This document shows, one piece after another, positions 57,399 to 64,000 of a DNA stretch of 64,000 nucleotides (positions are counted from its first letter, which is position 1; the number at the start of each line of letters is the position of its first letter). This DNA is from Duganella fentianensis (GTDB lineage: Bacteria; Pseudomonadota; Gammaproteobacteria; Burkholderiales; Burkholderiaceae_D). The notes beneath the pieces were generated by a model that saw only the letters and a program-made list of their open reading frames with translations, was not told the DNA's origin and ran no database searches. Made by a program: the position numbers and the translations under genes. The stretch covers positions 62,001-126,000 of the forward strand of contig NZ_WWCL01000003.1 in assembly GCF_009857835.1 (NCBI RefSeq). Reading direction: 5' to 3'.

Positions 57399-60300
57399 CT
57401 AGCGGCGCGGTACTGCCAGCAATGCCGGGCTAGCCAGTTGCGGCCATGCCTGCTGCGCCGGACCGGCAGCACTGGCCATGGCCATACTGCCCGCAGCCAG
57501 CCCGCCAGCCGCAGCAAACTGCTGCAAGGCCTCTGCCATCCGGCTAGCCTGCAGATGCAGCGATGCCTCCGGCCCTGCGGCCTGCGCTGCGCCGGAGCGA
57601 TTTGCGGCAAGCGCCGCGCCATCCGGCGTTGCCGCTACCAGCCCGTCATTACCTTGCCGCAGCCAGACATCAGCCAGCACGTGGCTGCTGCCATCTGTGC
57701 CCGTGTAACTGCTGCTGGCGGCGATCAGATTGCCCTGATCCAGCGTGGCGCTAATCTGCGCTGCCAGCGACAGGCTGCGGATCTGCAATTGCCCCAGCGT
57801 GTACAGTTCACCCGCCTCGCTGCGGCCATCGCTGTTTTTATCCACCCACACGCGCAAGTCGGCGAAGGCACTATCCTGCGCATCGATCTGGCCATCGTGG
57901 TTGCTATCGAGCGCACCCAGCGCCGCATAACCGTCGGCCGCGCGGCTGCCGCCGGCCTGCGGCGTGGCCATGCCGAACAGCTCACTGCCATCGCCGATCA
58001 CGCCATCGTGGTTGCGGTCCAGCGCCAGCAAGCCATCGCCCGCAGCGATCCAGCCCGTGGCCTGACGCTGGCCGCTGGCCGCCAGATCGAACTGCACGCC
58101 GGCACTCGCGGCCAGCGTCTGCACGCCGTGGCCATCCAGATCCAGCGCCAGCGGCGTGATGAAAGTCAGCGCGGCAATCTGGGCCGGGCTGAAGGCGGCC
58201 TTCTGCGCCGCACTCAGTTCGTTGTACTGGGTGACGGACAGCGCCCGCATCTGCCCCGTGGTGAGCGCTGCCAGCTGGTCGGTCTGCAAGCCTGCCAGCT
58301 GGGTGGTGGACAGCACGGTAATCTGGCGCGTAGTCAGGCCGCCGATATCGCGCGTTTCGATGGCGCCCATATCGCGTGCACTGAGCGCCGCAATCATGCC
58401 GGTACTGAGCGCGCGCAACTGGCCGGACGACAGCGCCACCACCTGCTCGGTAGTGAACTGGCTGCCACCGCTGCCATTCGGCTGCATCACGCTGATCTGC
58501 GCCAGCGTGATGGCCGCCACCTGCGCCGTATTCAGCGCCAGCAGCTGGTCACTGCGCAGGGCACGGAAAGTTTCGCTACGTAGCTGGGCGATATCGGCCG
58601 CATCGATGCCCCGTATCATATCGGTCTGGATCTGCCCCATGGCGGCCGAACCCAGCACCGCAAACTGGCTGCCCGTTAGCGCCCGCAACTGCTCGCTGCT
58701 CATGGCCGAGAGCAGGCTGCCATCACGGCCCGATGCATTCAGCATGAGCGGGTTGATGGCCGCCACGGCGGCCGTACGCAAGGCGGCCACCTGGGTACTG
58801 GACAGGGCAGTGAGCTGGGTGCTGTTCATGCCTGCCACCTGCTGGCCGCTCAGCGCCGCCACCTGCGCCGCATTCAGGGCTGCCAGCTGGGCCGTTTTCA
58901 GCACCGCGATGGCCGCCGTTTTCAATGCTGCCAGATCGGCCGTTTCCAGCGCCGCCAGCTGGGCCGTCTGCAGCGACTGCACCTGCCCGCTACCGAGTGC
59001 GGCCGCCTGCGCCGTAGTCAGCGCCACCAGCTGCGCCGTCGTCAGGCCCTGCATGGCTGCCGTGCGCAGCACGGCTACCTGATCGGTCGACAGCAGGCCG
59101 AAACTCTGCCCGCCACTTCCGAGCGGATCAGCCCCCAGCTGTGCCAGCTGGGCCGAACTCAGGCCTGCCAGCGCGCCCGAACTGAGGGCGACCATCGCGG
59201 CGGTATTGAGTGCTGCGATATCGCTGGCCGGCAGGAAGGCCATCTGCGCCGACGTCAGTGCCCCTACTTGCCGCGCCGTCAGCGCAGCGATCTGGCTGGT
59301 GGCCAGCGCCGCCAGCTGGCCGCTGCGCAGCGTCGCCATCTGGTTGCTACCCAGTCCGGCCAGCTGGGCCGTGCTCAGGCTGGCCAGCACGCTGCCCGTC
59401 AGGCCCGCCAGTGCCGCCGTATTCAGCGCGGCAATACTGTTGCTGCCCAGCGCCGCCAGCACATCCGTACCGAGCGCAGCCAGCTGCTGGCTGCGCAGCA
59501 CTGCCAGCTGTGCCGTGCGCAAGGCCACCAGCTGGTTGCTGCGCAATACGCTGACCTGATCGGTAGACCAGCCGGCCAGCGCCGTCGTTTTGAGTGCCGC
59601 CACGTCGGCATCGCTGAGCGCAATCAGCGCTTCCGTGGCGATGCGCGCCAGCTGCTGCGAATTCAGGGCTGCGGCCTGCGCCGTGCTCAGTGCCGCCACC
59701 TGATAGTTGGCCAGCACCGCCATCTGGGCCGTATTCAGAATACTCACTTGCGCGGTGCTGAGCGCTGCCATATGGGCGCCATCGAGCGCGCCGATCTGGT
59801 CTGTCGTCAGGCCGATCACGGCGGCCGTGCGCAATGCCGCCAGATCAGCCGTTTCCATCGCCCCGATCAGGGATGGGTCCAGCATCATCAGCTGGCGGCT
59901 GCTGAACGCCGTCACCTGCGCCGTGCTCAGCGCATTCAGCTGGGCGATGGACAGGCCCGGCAGCGCCGCCGTTCCCAGTGCAGCCAGCTGCGCCGTGCGT
60001 AGTGTCGCCAGCTGGCCTGCGGCCAGATCGCCGCCCAGTGCGGCCAGTTGTTCCGCGCTCAGCGCTGCCATCGCCAGCGGCGTCAGTCCCGCCAGGCTGG
60101 CACTGCCCAAGGCCGCAATTGCCGCAGGGCTCAGCCCCACCATCTGGCGTGTGCCCAGCGCCCCCAGTTGCTGCGAACTGAAGCTGGCCACCTGTTGCGG
60201 CAGCAAAGCGCCGAACTGGTCGCTATTGAGGACCGCTAGCTGGCGCGTATTCAGAGCAGCCAGCTGGCTCAGGGTCAGTGCAGCCAGTGCGGCCGGCGCG

Positions 60301-63300
60301 AACGCCAGCAGCGCCGCCGTGCTCAGTGCCGCCAGCTGCGCCGTTGCCAGCCCGGCCTGCGCCTCGTCCGACAGGGCGCCGAGCTGGGTACTGCTGAGGG
60401 CCGCCATCTGCTGGGTGCCCAGCACGGCCAGCTGCTGCGCGCTCAGGGCGCGCATCTGCGCTTCGTTCAGGCCGCGCAGCGCCTGCGTGCGGATGGCAGC
60501 GAGGTCGGCCAGTTCCAGCGCGGCGATATCGGCCGTGCTGAACACGGCCAGCTGCGCGCTGCCCAGCGCGCCCGCCTGCGCCGTAGTCAGAGCCACCACC
60601 TGTTGCGCGCCCAGCCCGGCCAGCGCCGCCGTACTCAGCGATGCGATCTGCTGGGTACTCAGCAAGTCCATGCGGCTGGCGCCGTTGGGGTCGGTCGCCA
60701 GCACTGCCAGCTGGTCCGAACTGAGTGCCGCAATCGCCGTGGTTTTCAAGCCCACCAGCGCCGCCACATTCAGCGCCGCCAGATGCGCCACCGTGAGTGC
60801 CGTGATCTGGCGCGAACCGAAGCCGCCCAGCTGGGCCGAACCCAGTTGCGCCAGCTGGCTATCGTCCAGACTATTCAGCTGCTCATTGCTCAGGGTGGCC
60901 AGCTGCCGTGTGCTCAGCGCCGCTATCTGCGCGCCGCTCAGCTGCGCCAGCATGGCGGTCGGCAGGGCCGCCACCACGGCGCTGGACAGGGCCCCCACAT
61001 CGGCCGTTTCCAGTCCGGCCAGCGCGCTCGCGCTGAGGGCGAGGAACTGGTCACTCGTCAGCGCCGCCACCTGCCCGCTGCCCAGCGCTGCCACCTGAGC
61101 ATTATTCAGTGCAGCCATTTGCGCGCTGCTCAGGCCGCTCATGCCGCGCGTGGTCAGGGCGGCCAGATCCGCCGTTTCCATGGCTGCGATATCGTCCACG
61201 CTGAGCACGGCCAGCTGGCTGCTGCCGAGCATGGCCGCCTGCGCCGTACTCAGGGCAATCGTCTGTTCTACCGTCAGCCCCGTCAGCGCCGCCGTCGACA
61301 GCACGGCAAACTGGCCGGTGCTGAGCACGCCAATCTGGTTGCCGGTGGGGTCGCTGCCCAGCGCCGCCAGCTGGTCCGAACTCAGTGCTGCCAGCGCCGA
61401 AGTACCGAGTGCGCGCAAGCCCAGCGCATTGATGGCGCCCACATCTGCCGGCGTCAGACCGACCACATTGCGCGAACTCAGGCCCAGCAGCTGGGTCGCG
61501 CCCAGACCGGCCACCTGTTCGCTGCGCAGGGCAGCCAGCTGGTCGCTACTGAGCACGGCAAACTGGCGCGAGCTGAAACTCGACAGCTGGGCGGCCGGCA
61601 TGGCGCGCAAGGCATCCGTCGTCAAGGCCGCGATATAGGCCGTGCCGAACGCCGCCATATTCGCCGTGGTAAAGGCCGCAATCACATCGGCCGGCAAGGC
61701 CTGCAATTGCGCCGTGCTCAGCGACAAATACTGGGCCATGGTCAGGGCGGCCAGCTGGGCAGGCGTGAACGCGGCCAGCTGGCCCGTACTCAGACCCACC
61801 ACCGCCGCTGTCCGCAGCGCCGAAATATCCAGCGGATCGATGGCCGCAATGGCCTGCGTGCTCAGCGCCCGCAGCTGGCTGCTACCGAGCGCCGAAGTCT
61901 GGGTGGCCGTCAGCGCGCTGGCTTCGTCCGGCGTCAGGCCGGCCAGCGTGGCACTGCGCAGCACGGCAATCTGGGCGGTGCTCAGCTGCTGAATGGCGTT
62001 GCTGCCGCTATACGCGCCCAGCACTGCCAGCTGGGCCGAACTGAGCGCCGCCAGCGCCGCCGTGCGCAGCGCCGACAGCGTGCCCGAAGCCAGCGCCGCC
62101 ACTTCGGCCAGCGACAGGCCCGCCAGCTGCTGCGAGCTGAGGCTGCCGATCTGCACGGCATTCAGGCTGCCGAACTGGTCGCTGCTCAGGGCGTTGAGCT
62201 GGGCCGTATTCAGCGCAGCCATCTGGCGCGTGCCAAAGCCGGCCAGCTGGCTCAGCGACAGAGCCGCCATGCTGGCCGTATTCAGCTGGGCCAGACTGGC
62301 CGTATTCAGGGCCGGCCAGGCACTGCTGGACAGGCCGGCCAGTGCATCGGTGGCCAGCGCATTGAGCTGGGCACTACTGAGGATGCCGAGCTGGGCGGAA
62401 CCCAGCGCCGCCAGCTGGGCGCTACCCAGCGCGTGCGCCTGCTGGGTGCTCAGCGCGGCCAGCACATTGCTGCGCAGGGCGGCCAGATCGGCCCCGCTCA
62501 GGGCCTGCAGCTGATCGGAATTGAGCACCGCCAGTTGTGCCGTGCCCAGCGCCGCGGCCTGTAGCGTGGACAGCGCCGCCATCTGATCGCTGCTCAGGCC
62601 GGCCAAGGTGGCGGGCCGCAGGGCGGCGATCTGCGCCGTGCCGAGCTGGCCGAACTGGCTATTGCCTATCGCAGCCAGCTGCGCCGAACTCAGCGCCATC
62701 AGTGCAGCCGTGCCCAGTGCCTGCAAGGCAGCATTGCCCAGCACGGCAAATTCATCGGTGCTCAGGCCGCTCAGCTGGCGGCTGCCCAGCACACCGAACT
62801 GGCTGGCGCCCCAGCCCTGCAGCTGTGCCGTACCGAGTGCCGCCATCTGGGCACTGCTCAAGCCGCCCAGCGCCGCGCTGTTCAGGGCAGCCAGCTGGGC
62901 ACTGCCCAGCAGCGCCAGCACGGCCGGTACCAGCTGGGCCACGGAAGCGCTATTCACGGCGGCCAGATCGGCCAGCGGTACGGCGGCCAGCGTGTCGCTG
63001 GTCAGTGCATTGAGCTGGCGGCTGCTCAGGGCAACGAAGGCCGCCGTGCTGAAAGCGCGGATCTGGCTGGTGGTGAGCGCCGCCATCTGGTCGGTATTCA
63101 GTCCGGCCACGGCATTCGAGCGCAATACCGCCAGATCCTGATTCTCCATGGCGGCCAGCTGCTCCAGCGTCAGCACATTCAGCTGGGCGCTGCCCAGCGC
63201 TGCCGCCTGCGCCGTCGTCAGGGCGACCAGCTGGGCCGTGCTGAGTGCCGTCAGCTGGGCCGAGCTGAGCGCGGCTATGCCCTGCGTGCTGAGGGCGGCG

Positions 63301-64000
63301 ATGCCGCGCGTACCGATGGCCAGCAAATCGTCGCTGGGCAAAGCCAGCAGCTGGCGCGTACCCAGTGCGGCCAGCTGGGCATTGCTGAGCAGCGCCAGCT
63401 GGTCGGTCGACAGCGTCAGCAGCTGGGCCGTGCCCAGTGCCGCCACGCTGGCCGTACCCAGCGCCGTCACGCCATTGCTACGCAAGGCCAGCCAGGCCTC
63501 GGTCGCCAGGCCGGCAATCTGGGCAGTGCTCAACGCGGCGATCTGGTTGCTGCTCAGGGCTGCCATGAAACCGGTCTGGGCCACGCCCACGGCATTGAGC
63601 ACGTTCGCCGCCAGTGCCGCCAGATCCTGCGTGCTCAGGGCCGGCACCATGGCCGTATTCAAGGCCAGCAACTGGCTGCTGCGCAGGGCGCTGAACTGGG
63701 CCGTGGTCAGGGCTGCCAGCTGAGCGCTGCTGAGCGCGGCAATCTGGCGCGTATCGAGTGCACTGAGGCTGGCCGTACGCAATACCGCCAGATCGACGGC
63801 TTCCAGCCCGCCCAGCTGGCTGGAGCTGAGCGCGTTGAGCTGCTGGCTGCCCAGCTGGGCCGCTTGCAGTGTAGTCAGTGCCGTGATCTGCGCACTGGTC
63901 AGTTCGCCTATCTGGGTAGTGCTCAGTGCTGCGATGTCCTGCGTGCTCAGGGCGCCTATGCCGCGGCTGCCTATGGCCGCCAGTGCGCCGCTGGCCAGCA
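57399..64000 (-). CDS. Giant octapeptide-repeat Ca-binding protein, copy 3 (N-terminus outside window)
   Basis: The frame is open to the right edge; at least about 2200 residues are visible. Octads have the same plan as copies 1 and 2 (A-L-[ST]-[ST]-x-Q-[LIV]-x) but are far more diverged, with LeuGln richer than IleVal, and have inserted loops such as GSDPTGNQIG, GADPLGSGGQSFG and GAYSGSNAIQ. The C-terminal domain is shared: LALDLDGHGVQTL, GVQFDL and three Ca-type loops (DRNHDGVIGDGSE, DSNHDGQIDAQD, DKNSDGRSEAGE). The tail then differs. It lies 40 kb from the exporter, so a second transporter may exist beyond the window or it may share the one at 7010. Confidence 0.85.
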   Translation of the reverse strand, partial: LASGALAAIGSRGIGALSTQDIAALSTTQIGELTSAQITALTTLQAAQLGSQQLNALSSSQLGGLEAVDLAVLRTASLSALDTRQIAALSSAQLAALTTAQFSALRSSQLLALNTAMVPALSTQDLAALAANVLNAVGVAQTGFMAALSSNQIAALSTAQIAGLATEAWLALRSNGVTALGTASVAALGTAQLLTLSTDQLALLSNAQLAALGTRQLLALPSDDLLAIGTRGIAALSTQGIAALSSAQLTALSTAQLVALTTAQAAALGSAQLNVLTLEQLAAMENQDLAVLRSNAVAGLNTDQMAALTTSQIRAFSTAAFVALSSRQLNALTSDTLAAVPLADLAAVNSASVAQLVPAVLALLGSAQLAALNSAALGGLSSAQMAALGTAQLQGWGASQFGVLGSRQLSGLSTDEFAVLGNAALQALGTAALMALSSAQLAAIGNSQFGQLGTAQIAALRPATLAGLSSDQMAALSTLQAAALGTAQLAVLNSDQLQALSGADLAALRSNVLAALSTQQAHALGSAQLAALGSAQLGILSSAQLNALATDALAGLSSSAWPALNTASLAQLNTASMAALSLSQLAGFGTRQMAALNTAQLNALSSDQFGSLNAVQIGSLSSQQLAGLSLAEVAALASGTLSALRTAALAALSSAQLAVLGAYSGSNAIQQLSTAQIAVLRSATLAGLTPDEASALTATQTSALGSSQLRALSTQAIAAIDPLDISALRTAAVVGLSTGQLAAFTPAQLAALTMAQYLSLSTAQLQALPADVIAAFTTANMAAFGTAYIAALTTDALRAMPAAQLSSFSSRQFAVLSSDQLAALRSEQVAGLGATQLLGLSSRNVVGLTPADVGAINALGLRALGTSALAALSSDQLAALGSDPTGNQIGVLSTGQFAVLSTAALTGLTVEQTIALSTAQAAMLGSSQLAVLSVDDIAAMETADLAALTTRGMSGLSSAQMAALNNAQVAALGSGQVAALTSDQFLALSASALAGLETADVGALSSAVVAALPTAMLAQLSGAQIAALSTRQLATLSNEQLNSLDDSQLAQLGSAQLGGFGSRQITALTVAHLAALNVAALVGLKTTAIAALSSDQLAVLATDPNGASRMDLLSTQQIASLSTAALAGLGAQQVVALTTAQAGALGSAQLAVFSTADIAALELADLAAIRTQALRGLNEAQMRALSAQQLAVLGTQQMAALSSTQLGALSDEAQAGLATAQLAALSTAALLAFAPAALAALTLSQLAALNTRQLAVLNSDQFGALLPQQVASFSSQQLGALGTRQMVGLSPAAIAALGSASLAGLTPLAMAALSAEQLAALGGDLAAGQLATLRTAQLAALGTAALPGLSIAQLNALSTAQVTAFSSRQLMMLDPSLIGAMETADLAALRTAAVIGLTTDQIGALDGAHMAALSTAQVSILNTAQMAVLANYQVAALSTAQAAALNSQQLARIATEALIALSDADVAALKTTALAGWSTDQVSVLRSNQLVALRTAQLAVLRSQQLAALGTDVLAALGSNSIAALNTAALAGLTGSVLASLSTAQLAGLGSNQMATLRSGQLAALATSQIAALTARQVGALTSAQMAFLPASDIAALNTAAMVALSSGALAGLSSAQLAQLGADPLGSGGQSFGLLSTDQVAVLRTAAMQGLTTAQLVALTTAQAAALGSGQVQSLQTAQLAALETADLAALKTAAIAVLKTAQLAALNAAQVAALSGQQVAGMNSTQLTALSSTQVAALRTAAVAAINPLMLNASGRDGSLLSAMSSEQLRALTGSQFAVLGSAAMGQIQTDMIRGIDAADIAQLRSETFRALRSDQLLALNTAQVAAITLAQISVMQPNGSGGSQFTTEQVVALSSGQLRALSTGMIAALSARDMGAIETRDIGGLTTRQITVLSTTQLAGLQTDQLAALTTGQMRALSVTQYNELSAAQKAAFSPAQIAALTFITPLALDLDGHGVQTLAASAGVQFDLAASGQRQATGWIAAGDGLLALDRNHDGVIGDGSELFGMATPQAGGSRAADGYAALGALDSNHDGQIDAQDSAFADLRVWVDKNSDGRSEAGELYTLGQLQIRSLSLAAQISATLDQGNLIAASSSYTGTDGSSHVLADVWLRQGNDGLVAATPDGAALAANRSGAAQAAGPEASLHLQASRMAEALQQFAAAGGLAAGSMAMASAAGPAQQAWPQLASPALLAVPRR
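58165..64000 (-). repeat. Diverged 24-bp coding octad array, copy 3
   Basis: Octapeptide coding repeats to the right edge. No fixed long DNA period like 648 or 651 bp was found by eye; units differ in length because of inserted loops. This looks like an older array than the two at 10-25 kb. Confidence 0.8.

Overview
The window looks like chromosome of a GC-rich betaproteobacterium, most likely Oxalobacteraceae (Massilia/Duganella/Janthinobacterium type). This placement is inferred from the divergent ssb-uvrA pair with a LexA box, a GTP-type PEP carboxykinase, the gene style, and very large Ser/Thr-rich repeat proteins paired with type I secretion. No tRNA, rRNA, CRISPR array or insertion sequence was seen.

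Layout. 1-4869 (+): nucleotide-sugar and glycosyltransferase operon: a GT/methyltransferase fragment, a QdtC/FdtC-like acetyltransferase, a GT2, a QdtA/FdtA-like 3,4-ketoisomerase, a QdtB/FdtB-like aminotransferase and a GT-B-like protein. Together these suggest dTDP-Qui3NAc or dTDP-Fuc3NAc. 4871-9160 (-): a type I secretion ABC exporter and HlyD adaptor, with a GT2 as last gene of the same operon. 9494-25620 (-): two giant proteins (about 2430 and 2840 aa) made of hundreds of octapeptides, with no Sec signal and with a C-terminal Ca-binding domain. 26421-37558 (+): a 12-gene operon with a VioA-like aminotransferase, a PglD-like acyltransferase, an ACP, an AMP ligase, LuxE- and LuxC-like proteins, a FabZ-like dehydratase, a GMC oxidoreductase plus small subunit, an SDR, and a split transketolase. 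37600-44079: an SDR/XRE-regulator pair, a TMEM175-type channel, a lipoprotein beta-propeller, an acyltransferase and a flavohemoprotein. 44209-46917 (-): a polysaccharide deacetylase and an AbiE toxin-antitoxin pair. 47036-57370: mainly housekeeping or general metabolism (ssb, uvrA, DUF885 peptidase, pckG, 2-hydroxyacid dehydrogenase, an unknown protein, an asparaginase-like domain). 57399 to the right edge (-): a third, more diverged octad-repeat protein whose N-terminus lies outside.

How it may work together (inference). The octads carry a Ser/Thr pair each and sit between two amino-sugar pathways, and a glycosyltransferase lies in the exporter operon. The locus may therefore make, glycosylate and export giant Ca-binding cell-surface proteins. 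The outer-membrane TolC partner and the early dTDP-sugar enzymes (RmlA/RmlB) are not in the window. The LuxE/LuxC/ACP/transketolase operon probably makes an unusual acyl- or aldehyde-derived group, perhaps a sugar decoration. Its product cannot be read from sequence alone.

The two complete giant genes have a precise hierarchy: 8-residue repeats, grouped as blocks of 10, 10 and 7 octads each headed by an acidic E-T-x-D octad, in 27-octad units. These repeat at the DNA level every 648 bp (11 anchor copies) in one gene and every 651 bp (9 anchor copies) in the other.
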